Origin: Gorillibacterium massiliense
Lineage (GTDB): Bacteria > Bacillota > Bacilli > Paenibacillales > NBRC-103111
NCBI RefSeq assembly: GCF_000455485.1
Contig: NZ_CBQR020000147.1
Coordinates: 1-32,106, forward strand
Length of the DNA stretch: 32,106 nucleotides
Direction of reading: 5' to 3'
Shown here: one piece after another, positions 7,486 through 15,418 of the stretch
Numbering within the stretch: the first letter of the stretch is position 1
How the letters are laid out: each line of letters begins with the position of its first letter
Translations under genes and position numbers: made by a program
Notes under the pieces: generated by a model
What the model saw: only the letters and a program-made list of their open reading frames with translations
What the model was told of the DNA's origin: nothing
Databases searched by the model: none

Positions 7486-9070
7486 TCGTGATGCCTCCTT
7501 CCGCAGAAGACTCGCCCTTGTCCCCGATTTTGGCGATTTTCTCCGAATCATCGCTTTTTCGTTGCGCATCCTGAGGGTGCAAATAGGAGGGCCGCTGGTT
7601 GGACGCCCAGTGCGGCGGGCGCATCATCACGTTGACCAGATCAGGCGTTGCCGGAGTAATCGGCGAGAGATAGGGCACGCCAAAGGAGCGGAGCTTGGCT
7701 ACGTGGCCGATGATGATCATCACCCCGAGAATAACTCCGTACATGCCCAACATGGAGGCTAGAATGATGAGCGGGAAGCGCAAGAGTCTTACGACAATAA
7801 CGCCGCTGAACTGCGGCATCGTAAAGGATGCGATGCCCGTTATGGAAACGACAATCACCACAGGGGCAGAAACGATTCCAGCTGTTACGGCGGATTGTCC
7901 GATAACCAACGCACCCAGAATGCTGAGAGCGGAACCGATCTGCTTGGGCATGCGGATACCCGCTTCCCGCAGGGCTTCGAAGATGATTTCCATCAGGATC
8001 ACTTCGATAACGGCCGGAAAAGGGATCTTCTCTCTGGCTCCGGCGAAGCTGAGGAGTAGAGAAGTGGGCAGCATCTCGGGGTGGTAAGTGGTGATGGCGA
8101 CGAATATGGCAGGGGTCAATAAAGCCAACACTAGGAAAATGAAACGCAGCCAGCGTAGAAAAGTGGCCAGCTGGAAGCGTTCGTACTGATCCTCGATGGT
8201 GACGAGAAAATCGATGAACACGGCAGGCACGATAAGAGCTAGCGGCGTTCCGTCGACGAAAATGGCAATTTTTCCGTTCATGAGGGCGGATGCTACCGAA
8301 TCCGGGCGTTCGGAAATAAGGGCCTGCGGGAACGGGGATATGGTGCTGGTTTGGATGAATTCCTCGATTTGACCGGTCTCCTGCAGAAGGTCGATGTCGA
8401 TCTCTTCGACCTTGCGGATGACCTCTTTTACCAATTGAGGATCGGTGATGCCCTCCACGTAAGAGATGACGACGTTGGTATGGCTGTGCCGGCCCAACTG
8501 GAGTGGGTACATTTTGAGCATCGGGGTTTTAATGCGTCTGCGCAGAAGTGCGGTATTCGTGCGAATGTTCTCGATAAACGCTTCCTGGGAGCCGCGGATA
8601 TTTTGCTCCGACGTCGGCTGGCTGACGGATCGTGTGGCAGGACCGCGCAGTTCGATCATGATCGCCCGGTCATCGCCATCGACGAGCATGCCGGTGTCGC
8701 CGCTCAATATGCCGATAAGAAAGTCGGCGTAGTTGTCCGTAAGCTTGGCTTGGGTTGCCGCAATCCACTTATCCAGGATTTTCTGAACATCCGGCTCCTC
8801 CCGCTCGTGGTAGATCATCAGATCTTCCAATACTTCCTGAACGAGATCGGATTTGGCCAAGCCGTCAACGAGCACGACCAGCGCTTTTAGTCCCGGGTTA
8901 AGTTCGATGGAACGAATGACGATATCGGAGCAATCCTTGGTCAGTTCTTTTAAATATTGCTCATTTTCCGAGAGGGTGGGAGAGAAGCCTACCTCTTGCA
9001 AATCACTGACAAAGGCATAATCGGTAGGGCCGGGAAGATGGCGGTTTTTGTTCTTCGCTGAGGCTTTCAT
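7463..9070 (-). CDS. Spore germination receptor GerA-family subunit
   Basis: A subunit of the germinant receptor. The 535-residue product has a large soluble N-terminal domain (about 1-290, including the conserved region around GDDRAIMIELRGP). A membrane domain of several helices follows (about 310-480), and then a polar tail rich in Pro, Asp and Ser. I chose ATG 9070 because GAAAGGGG lies six bases upstream. The frame extends to 9166, but that would put the start almost inside the preceding terminator hairpin. The gene heads the gerA-gerC-small gene-gerB-polymerase chain. No clear sigma-G promoter is visible in the roughly 100 bases before it. GerA and SpoVAF proteins are related; the adjacent gerC and gerB make a receptor subunit the better call. 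Confidence 0.92.
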   Translation of the reverse strand: MKASAKNKNRHLPGPTDYAFVSDLQEVGFSPTLSENEQYLKELTKDCSDIVIRSIELNPGLKALVVLVDGLAKSDLVQEVLEDLMIYHEREEPDVQKILDKWIAATQAKLTDNYADFLIGILSGDTGMLVDGDDRAIMIELRGPATRSVSQPTSEQNIRGSQEAFIENIRTNTALLRRRIKTPMLKMYPLQLGRHSHTNVVISYVEGITDPQLVKEVIRKVEEIDIDLLQETGQIEEFIQTSTISPFPQALISERPDSVASALMNGKIAIFVDGTPLALIVPAVFIDFLVTIEDQYERFQLATFLRWLRFIFLVLALLTPAIFVAITTYHPEMLPTSLLLSFAGAREKIPFPAVIEVILMEIIFEALREAGIRMPKQIGSALSILGALVIGQSAVTAGIVSAPVVIVVSITGIASFTMPQFSGVIVVRLLRFPLIILASMLGMYGVILGVMIIIGHVAKLRSFGVPYLSPITPATPDLVNVMMRPPHWASNQRPSYLHPQDAQRKSDDSEKIAKIGDKGESSAEGGITNGAPEQA

Positions 9071-9170
9071 AGTGATCCCCTTTCCGCTTGATGCTAAGCC
9101 GAAATACGGTCTCCCTAGTTTTCCCGTTTGTTCCTCCCTTATGTGTTTGTTGGAATCCTTGTGCATGCAG

Positions 9171-9196
9171 AAAACCCCTCCGACTTTTCGGAGGGG
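9171..9196 (-). terminator. Intrinsic terminator after the NHEJ ligase gene
   Basis: On the minus strand CCCCTCCGA pairs with TCGGAGGGG (9188-9196 with 9175-9183) around a four-base loop and is followed by TTTT. It lies 22 bases after the ligase stop and about 100 bases before the gerA start. It therefore separates or attenuates the ku-ligase transcript from the germination operon. Confidence 0.85.
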
Positions 9197-9217
9197 GCTG
9201 AAACAGACATATGGATG

Positions 9218-10156
9218 CTATTCGAAGACGCAGGATTGCGGCGGGAGGTCAACCAGCGCCTGAATACTGGGCTGGCGCATTGTCCCGTTTTCCGTCCATT
9301 CGAGAAAACGGATTTTGGCAGTGAAGCGGGGGGCAAGCCAAACCGCATCCTTGGACCGCTCCGGCGTATTCGCAAAAGGGCATTCGGGAATGATCAGCGG
9401 TTTAATTCGCTCGGTGAGCTGGCGCCAGTCGTTTACCGACAGTTTGCCTGTTCCGGCATGGCCGATGTAGAGTAGCTGCCCTTGTTCATTGTAGAGACCA
9501 AGCAGGACGGCATTTACGATATCGTGGCGGAAAGTAGCGCCGCCGATGACCGCGACGGTGTCCTGATAGGATTTTATCTTTTGCCAGCGTTTGTCTTTAC
9601 CGCCGGGAACGTAGATGCTGTTCAAATCTTTCATGACAATGCCCTCAAGTCCATGGGCTTCGGCTGCTTGAAAAAGCGCATCTCCACTGGGGAAGTTCTG
9701 AACCAACTGAATGCTTTCGTTCGGGAGAATGATGTTCTGAAGTAAAAGTTGCCGTTCCCTGAGGCTCAAGCCTGTGACCCATTCCCCGTTGCAGTAGAGA
9801 ATGTCAAAAATCATGTAAGCAACAGGGAGATTTCGGCGGGTAGCGGCGATTTTGGCGGCAGTCCGCAGGCTGTCCCGCTTCATGATCTGGTGAAAAGACG
9901 GCTTCCCGTCCTGCAAAGCGATCATTTCTCCATCGATAATAAGGCTGTTTGCGGAACTGTAGGTCGTGACGTGCTGCAGCTCAGGATATTGTAGGGTCCG
10001 TTCGTTAAGCCGGCGGTTGAACAACCGGATACCGGAACCGTCATAGTAGGTCAAAATCCGCACACCGTCCCATTTAATCTGGGCGGTCCATGAATCCCCG
10101 TTAGGGGGTTTATCGGCTGAAACGGGCTCAAAAGGGGCTATAGGAGTAAACGGCAT
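9218..10156 (-). CDS. ATP-dependent DNA ligase, LigD ligase-domain type (NHEJ)
   Basis: Seals DNA nicks or joined ends using ATP through a covalent lysyl-AMP; partner of Ku in non-homologous end joining. The 312 residues show motif I IKWDGVR with the adenylated Lys28, the DGEM segment (75-78), FDIL (117-120), motif IV EGIVMK (161-166) and motif V KRWQKIK (189-195). A C-terminal OB-fold region closes the protein. It is only the ligase module; the polymerase is a separate gene downstream and no phosphoesterase domain is present. I prefer ATG 10156 to the ATG at 10165, because AAGGA lies eight bases before 10156 but abuts 10165. It starts right after the ku stop, so the two are co-transcribed. 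Confidence 0.92.
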   Translation of the reverse strand: MPFTPIAPFEPVSADKPPNGDSWTAQIKWDGVRILTYYDGSGIRLFNRRLNERTLQYPELQHVTTYSSANSLIIDGEMIALQDGKPSFHQIMKRDSLRTAAKIAATRRNLPVAYMIFDILYCNGEWVTGLSLRERQLLLQNIILPNESIQLVQNFPSGDALFQAAEAHGLEGIVMKDLNSIYVPGGKDKRWQKIKSYQDTVAVIGGATFRHDIVNAVLLGLYNEQGQLLYIGHAGTGKLSVNDWRQLTERIKPLIIPECPFANTPERSKDAVWLAPRFTAKIRFLEWTENGTMRQPSIQALVDLPPQSCVFE

Positions 10157-10167
10157 GGCGCACATCC

Positions 10168-11124
10168 TTACGCCCCGGTTCCCCGCTTCCGTCCCCGCCC
10201 CCGCGGCTTCGGCAACCCACTGTCGCCGCCTCCGGCTGCTGGCACAGGAGGGGTGCCAGGGTCGGTTGCGGTAAGCCGCGGCTTCCTGGCTCTCGGCTTG
10301 GCGGCCGCCGCTGCCGGCGGTGTTACCGCTCCTGCTCCAGGCTCAGATGCCCCTGCCGCCTTGGTGGCGTCGAGGCTTGCCTGCAGTGCCGCCATCAGGT
10401 CAATGACATTGGCACGTTCCGGCTCAGGCGCTGTCAAAATTTCTTGACCCGATACCTTCCTTTGGATGGCCTCCGCTACCGCTTCCCGGTAAACGTCCTT
10501 GTATTTTTCCGGTTCAAAGGAGGTGGATAACTGCTCGATCAACATCTTGGCCATCGTCAGCTCTTTTTCGTTGATCTGAACGCTTTCCGGGAGATTCGGG
10601 ACTTGAGCCACCGAACGGATTTCATCCGGATAAAAGATGGTTTCCATCGCGATGCAGCGGCCGATGACGCGTATGGCGGCAAGGCTGCTTTTGCTGCGGA
10701 CGGACACGGAGGCGATGCCGATTTTCCCGGTTTGGTTGATGGATTCCAGCAGCAGATTATAGGCGCCGATGCCGGTATCGCCCGGACCGAGATAGTACGT
10801 TTTTTGAAAATAAACGGGGTCGATCTCTTTCAAATCGACAAAATCGAGGATTTTGATCTCCCGGCTCTTTTCCCCGGCCAACTGCTCCAGCTCGTCCTTT
10901 TCAAACAAAACAAAACGGCCCGGTTCGTACTCATATCCTTTGGAGATTTCCTCCCATTCCACTTCCCGGTCACAGGTTTTGCATTTGCGGACGAAGTTAA
11001 GGGGGGTGGCACAATCTTTGTGGATGAGGCGCATGGAGATATCCTTATCCTCAGTGGCGGCAAACATTTTTACCGGAACGTTGACGAGCCCAAAGCTGAT
11101 GGCCCCCTTCCAGATCGTATGCAT
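10168..11124 (-). CDS. ku: Ku homodimeric DNA end-binding protein (NHEJ)
   Basis: Bacterial Ku rings double-strand breaks and recruits LigD. The product begins MHTIWKGAISFGLVNVPVK, the standard Ku start, after AGGAGG at 11131-11136 spaced by six bases. An in-frame extension to 11175 lacks support. The core runs to about residue 258. The last 60 or so residues are a low-complexity Ala/Pro/Gly tail ending in basic clusters (KPRARKPR, PRGRGRKRG), longer than in minimal Ku proteins. Basic tails in other bacterial Ku proteins bind DNA and bridge ends. In Bacillus subtilis ku and ligD are made in the forespore under sigma G; a sigma-G-like promoter lies directly upstream here. Confidence 0.95.
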   Translation of the reverse strand: MHTIWKGAISFGLVNVPVKMFAATEDKDISMRLIHKDCATPLNFVRKCKTCDREVEWEEISKGYEYEPGRFVLFEKDELEQLAGEKSREIKILDFVDLKEIDPVYFQKTYYLGPGDTGIGAYNLLLESINQTGKIGIASVSVRSKSSLAAIRVIGRCIAMETIFYPDEIRSVAQVPNLPESVQINEKELTMAKMLIEQLSTSFEPEKYKDVYREAVAEAIQRKVSGQEILTAPEPERANVIDLMAALQASLDATKAAGASEPGAGAVTPPAAAAAKPRARKPRLTATDPGTPPVPAAGGGDSGLPKPRGRGRKRGTGA

Positions 11125-11159
11125 ATTCGGCCTCCTGTCGGTACCTGCTAAATTTCTAC

Positions 11160-11189
11160 TAGTATACCCTTCCAATGCGGAAAATATGA
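11160..11189 (-). promoter_or_regulatory. Candidate sigma-G promoter for ku-ligase
   Basis: On the minus strand TCATA (-35, 11185-11189), an 18-base spacer and TATACTA (-10, 11160-11166) lie 35 bases before the ku start codon. This fits the Bacillus sigma-G pattern (roughly HATR, 18 bases, cATxxTA). The same -10 has no acceptable sigma-A -35 at 17-18 bases. The rest of the 11190-11298 gap shows no gene. Confidence 0.5.
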
Positions 11190-11298
11190 TTTTTTAAGGG
11201 TTTCTATGAGAGCGTAATATTATAATAGGAATTTAATGGAAGCATGTACCGGAGGGAATCTTTTGCGTATTCGTAGCAGTGGATGCGGCATGAAAAGG

Positions 11299-11338
11299 AA
11301 AACGGCCGGACAGAGATTAACCTCTGCCGACCGTTTTT
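11299..11338 (-). terminator. Terminator downstream of the RND pump gene
   Basis: Nested arms AAACGG/CCGTTT, CGG/CCG and CAGAG/CTCTG form a long stem at 11299-11338, with T-runs on both sides. It lies about 20 bases after the pump stop on the minus strand and can also act on the plus strand. Confidence 0.75.
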
Positions 11339-11359
11339 CATTTGTATTGGGTATAGCGA

Positions 11360-14300
11360 TTAATCTTCTTCGACAGTCCGTTTTCTGCGGAACTTGCTCA
11401 GGAATTCGTACACGATAGGCACGATGACCAGGGTCAGAAGTGTCGAACTGATCAGACCGCCGATAACGGTGACGCCCAAGCCTTTGGAGATCAGGCTGCC
11501 GCTTGTGCTCTCAAAGCCGAGGGCGAGAGGCAGCAGTGCGCCGACCGTAGCCAAGGCGGTCATCAGGATTGGCCGCAAGCGGGTGCCGGCTGCTTCCAGC
11601 AGCGCTTCCCGGGTACTGAGTCCTTCTTTTCCTTATGCAGCACGCGGTCCAGAAGCACGATGGCGTTGGTCACGACGATACCGATCAGCATCAGGGCACC
11701 CATCATCGCCGAAGCGCTGATAGTTTCACCGGCTACATAGAGGCCGACGAGCGCGCCGATGACGATAAAGGGCAAGGAGAACAGGATGGCAAAAGGCGTC
11801 AGTGCTCCGCCGAAGGTAATAACCAAGAGCAGGTACACGATGGCGATAGCCGCTGCCATAGCCAAGCCCAGTTGGGTAAAGGTTTCGTTGATTTGCTCGG
11901 TAACGCCGCCGATTTCCACCGTCACGCCGTCCGGGAACTGCATTTTATCCAGTTCATCCTGTACGGCGGAGGACACCTTGCTTACATCCTTGGCGGTGAC
12001 ATCGGCGGTAACATCGGCATACATCCGGCCGTCTTTTTGCGTAATGGTAGTCGGTGCCGTTCCTTCCTCTGTCGTCGTGACATCCTTGATCGGCACTTGC
12101 ATGCCGAGAGGAGAGGTAAGAGGAAGGTTCTGGATGTCGGAAATGCCGGAGTACGAAGCGGTCTTCGTATTGACGTAAACGGGATATTCTTTATTATCCG
12201 CGATGACGTTGGTCAAAGCCGTTTCTCCCTGGGCAGGCATAAGCGCCATGGCGATTTGCCCTGCGGTGAGTCCCAGTTTGCTCAGCTTTTCTTGGTTGGC
12301 CTTCAGCGTATATTGACCGAAGGTTTCGGAGAGGCTGGTATCGACTTTTTCCAGATTTTTGTTTTGTTTCAACAGATCTTGGACTTGGCCCGCAGCCTTT
12401 TGAATGTCTTCCATGTTATTGCCGTATACGGAGAGAGTCAGTTGGCTACCGCCGATGCCGGCGCTCATATCCAATTGGCTCCACTCTCCGGCGCTGTCGA
12501 TTTTTTTCAAGTCCTCGACGAGATTCGTTTTTTCTTGCTTGAAGTTTTTCACGTCGTCTTTATATTGGACGTAAAAGAGACCCGAATTGCCGCCTCCAAC
12601 GCCCATCATTCCACCCATCATTCCGCCCATGCCCGAACCGCCGACGGAGTACTGCAGATTCATGACGCCTTCCCGGGCGCGGATCATCGCATCAGCTTGC
12701 TCGGCTGTTTTCGCAGCATCATCAAAGAGCGTACCCGGTGCAGGCTTGTAGGTGACAAGAGCGTATTTCTGTTCTTCTTCCGGCAGGAAGCTGACGCCGA
12801 CGACGCTGGACAGGAATAAACTTCCCACCAACAGCACAACGGCGATGATGGAGGTAATCGCTTTGTGGTTCAGCGTCCAGTTCAAGATCCGGCGGTAATA
12901 GCGGCTAGAAGCGCCTGTGCCTTCTTCGTGGCTATGCTTCTTTTTCAAACCTTTGCGGAAGGTCAGGTGCGCCATGGTCGGCACAACAGTAACGGCGACC
13001 AGCAATGAGGCTAGCAGGGCGATAACCATCGTTTCGGCAAAAGGCAGGAACAGCTCGCCGACCATGCCGCTAACCAAAGCGAGAGGCAGGAACACGGCGA
13101 TGGTGACCAAAGTAGACGACAGGATCGGGGTGAACATTTCCCGGGTGGCGTCGACGATGAGCGCTCTGCCTTTCAGCTTTTCGGAGCTCATGGACATCCG
13201 TCTGAAGTTGTTCTCGATAACGACAATCGAGTCGTCTACGACCCGTCCTATGGCGACGGTCATAGCCCCTAACGTCATGATGTTGAGCGATACGTCCAGC
13301 TGTTTGAGTACGAAAAGGGCAATCAACAGTGACAGCGGGATGGAAACGACGGAAATAATCGTCGTCCGGAGATTCCGCAGGAACAACATGATGACGATAA
13401 TTGCGAAAAGGGCTCCGAAAAGCGCTTTGTTCAACATCGTGCTGACCGATTCTTCAATGGGCTTGCCTTGGTCCAGCATGACGATGGCTTTGACGCCGGG
13501 ATGATCCTTTTCGACCTGTTTGGCTTGTTTCTTCGCTTCGTTGACAAGCTTAACGGTATTGGCATCGGATGATTTGGTAATGTTGATGCCGATGGAATCT
13601 TGCCCGTTGGTCCGGGAGATGGAGTCGGATTTGGTGACAAGCTCAACGTCAGCTACGTCTGCAAGCTTAACGGTCGGCAGACCGGCTGCCAAGTTAGCTC
13701 CCGCTCCGGCACCAGCACCAGCGGCATTACCTGCACCAGCTGCTGCACCCGCTCCAGCGCCTGCGGCGTTGCCCGCACCGGCAGCTGCGCCAGCTCCAGC
13801 ACCTGCAGCATTGCCCATCCCAGCGCCTGCGGCGTTGCCCGCACCAATCGCTGCACCTGCTCCAGCGCCTGCTACTGTAGGCATGACGGGGATGGCGATG
13901 TTTTTCAAATCGTCCAAAGTCGTGACGCTGCCGTCAACAACGATGGATTGTTCGGATTTGCCCAGCGTAAACATACCAAGGGAGGCTTTTACCGCCGAGC
14001 CCTGAATGATGCCTTTTACCGTATCCTCGCTTAGGCCGAGGGCTTTCATTTTCTCTTCTTTAAAGGTTAACCGAACTTCCTTCTCCTGTTGGCCGGAAAT
14101 GGAGACGGTGCCTGCGCCGTCGATTCCTTCCAGATTCGGTTTGATCTCGTTTTCCACCAGCTTGGTTATGTCCTCCAGGTTATCGCCGCTGATGCTCAGC
14201 GATACGACAGGGAAGGAGTTGAAGCTGATTTTGGATACTTGAGTAGCTTGCGCTCCGGTCGGCGGCGTGAAGTCGGCAATGGCTTCCTTCAGTTCCGTCT

Positions 14301-14616
14301 CGGCCTTGCTCATGTCTTTGCCGTATTTGTATTGAACGATAATAGAAGCGGCGTTCTCCATGGAGGTGGAGTTCACTGTATCGACGCTGTTCAGGTTCTT
14401 GATCCGCTGCTCAAGAGGAGTGGTGATCTTCTCTACGACTTCATCGGGGGTTGCCCCCGGATAAACATCCACAACCGTCAGAATAGGCAGTTCAAGATTC
14501 GGGATCGTTTCCTGTTTCATCGTCGTGCCGGCGTACATCCCGGCGACGACGACGATGACCGTCATGATCAAAATGGCAAACTTGTTGTTAATGGAAAAAC
14601 GGATGATATTCTTCAC
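11360..14616 (-). CDS. RND-superfamily efflux pump (HAE1/SwrC-like), frameshifted near the 3' end
   Basis: Proton-driven multidrug or lipid exporter with two periplasmic-type loops and about twelve helices. Starting at GTG 14616 (AGGAG upstream), one frame runs 1017 codons to a stop at 11563. It carries the proton-relay helix GRVVDDSIVVIEN. The expected last segment is in the -1 frame, from about 11620 to 11360, and contains RPILMTALATVGALLPLALG. Restoring one A in the A4 run at 11627-11630 (T on the plus strand) joins them into about 1085 residues and recreates the family text HKEKEGLSTREALLEA. Residues about 243-309 are a Gly/Ala/Asn repeat inside the first large loop. No membrane-fusion or outer-membrane partner is nearby. 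The preceding MarR gene is the likely regulator. Confidence 0.9.
13697..13884 (-). repeat. In-frame Gly/Ala/Asn minisatellite inside the RND pump
   Basis: GC-rich imperfect tandem repeats, about 42 bases per unit, encode units close to GAGNAAGAGAGAAA. The last two full units differ by only two residues. They lie just before the LPTVKLADVADVEL segment of the pump's first large extracytoplasmic loop. The array is always in frame, which is consistent with tolerated length variation. Confidence 0.8.
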
Positions 14617-14644
14617 GACACCACTCCTGTATTCTCTTTATTAA

Positions 14645-14753
14645 GATATCAGCAAGTATAAACTTCGAAGCATTGACTTCCTGATATCGCAAGAAAAACG
14701 TCCTCTAAATGTGGTCTGTCTTCTTTGAATGTACGTCGATAAACGTTTTTCTT
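14645..14753. promoter_or_regulatory. Two inverted repeats between marR and the RND pump
   Basis: GATATCAG (14645-14652) is mirrored by CTGATATC (14681-14688). AAGAAAAACG (14691-14700) is mirrored by CGTTTTTCTT (14744-14753), which overlaps the marR stop. Read on the minus strand, the second pair ends in a T-run and may be a terminator or attenuator after marR. The first lies 29 bases before the pump start and may be an operator. Functions are inferred from position only. Confidence 0.45.
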
Positions 14754-15213
14754 ATGGAGCTTCGGTTGAAGCTTGATGCTGGCAGGACGGAATCTTAGCG
14801 CTCTCTTTCTGAACGATACCAGTCAATTTCTCGGTGATTTCGGTGTAAGTGCGCAGCTCGTCCAAAGTCAAACGGTTGAAATAGCTGGCCAGCATCTGCA
14901 AATACTTGCCCCTTGCTTTTTCCATCATCTCTTTTCCCAAATCGGTCATGCTGACCAGCACGACCCTCCGGTCCGATTCGTCATCTCTTCGCGCGATTAG
15001 CTCAGCCGATTCCATGCGGTCGATCATGACCGTTACAGCGCTGGGCTTCACGTCCAGCCATTCGGCCAGGGAGGTGATTTTGCTCGGGCCGTGCAGATCC
15101 AACAGACCCATAATGGCTAACTGCGGGGCGGTCAACCCGAATTCTTTAAACTGGTTCATTCCCGGACCTAAGGCGCGTCCCAGCTTATCCATCGATTGAG
15201 CGATTCTCTCCAC
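14752..15213 (-). CDS. MarR-family transcriptional regulator (probable pump regulator)
   Basis: A winged-helix regulator with recognition region ITSLAEWLDVKPSAVTVMI and wing DDESDRRVVLVSMT. It lies 135 bases upstream of the RND pump on the same strand, a common repressor-pump pairing. From GTG 15213 it has 153 residues, but that codon has no ribosome site. The strong GGGAGG (15248-15253) instead points to an in-frame ATC codon at 15237-15235, which would add eight residues (IDNNVNEY). Either the gene starts at a rare AUC or a canonical ATG has been altered. Upstream is a consensus sigma-A promoter with repeated TTAAGCTGT elements. Confidence 0.88.
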   Translation of the reverse strand: MERIAQSMDKLGRALGPGMNQFKEFGLTAPQLAIMGLLDLHGPSKITSLAEWLDVKPSAVTVMIDRMESAELIARRDDESDRRVVLVSMTDLGKEMMEKARGKYLQMLASYFNRLTLDELRTYTEITEKLTGIVQKESAKIPSCQHQASTEAP

Positions 15214-15288
15214 ATATTCGTTAACGTTGTTGTCGATCGCAGTCTCTCCTCCCTATTTATTTAAACTATTTATTATTTAAGCTGTTTA

Positions 15289-15317
15289 ATTATATTCCCT
15301 CATAGTTAAGCTGTCAA
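15289..15317 (-). promoter_or_regulatory. Consensus sigma-A promoter of marR, with candidate operator repeats
   Basis: On the minus strand TTGACA (15312-15317), 17 bases and TATAAT (15289-15294) match the consensus exactly. TTAAGCTGT occurs twice (15277-15285 and 15306-15314). TTAAAC/GTTTAA form an inverted pair at 15261-15266 and 15284-15289. These elements surround the promoter and may be MarR-binding sites. Confidence 0.8.
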
Positions 15318-15336
15318 TTGACTCGCTTCCTTATTC

Positions 15337-15365
15337 TTGATAGCCGCATAGTTGAGGGCTATAAT
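15337..15365 (+). promoter_or_regulatory. Sigma-A promoter of the tsaE operon
   Basis: TTGATA (15337-15342), a 17-base spacer and TATAAT (15360-15365) lie 54 bases before the tsaE start. The -35 box is back to back with the marR promoter, 19 bases away, so the two divergent promoters may influence each other. Confidence 0.8.
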
Positions 15366-15418
15366 AAGGAACGTTAACAAATTTGGGCAAAAACAGCGAA
15401 AACGAAAGGAACGGGCAT

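Noticed and set aside
11236-11418. Small plus-strand open frame of 60 codons
   Set aside because: It overlaps the pump terminator and the end of the pump gene and has no recognisable sequence.
11615-11640. Programmed -1 ribosomal frameshift in the pump
   Set aside because: The bases around GGAAAAGAAGG do not form an X-XXY-YYZ slippery heptamer in frame and no following stem is evident; a one-base deletion explains it better.
11635-12819. A 394-codon frame on the plus strand opposite the RND pump
   Set aside because: The pump on the other strand is a clear family match; this frame has His/Asp-rich shadow composition and no motif.
13697-13884. CRISPR array
   Set aside because: Units are imperfect, adjacent without spacers, and code in frame within the pump.
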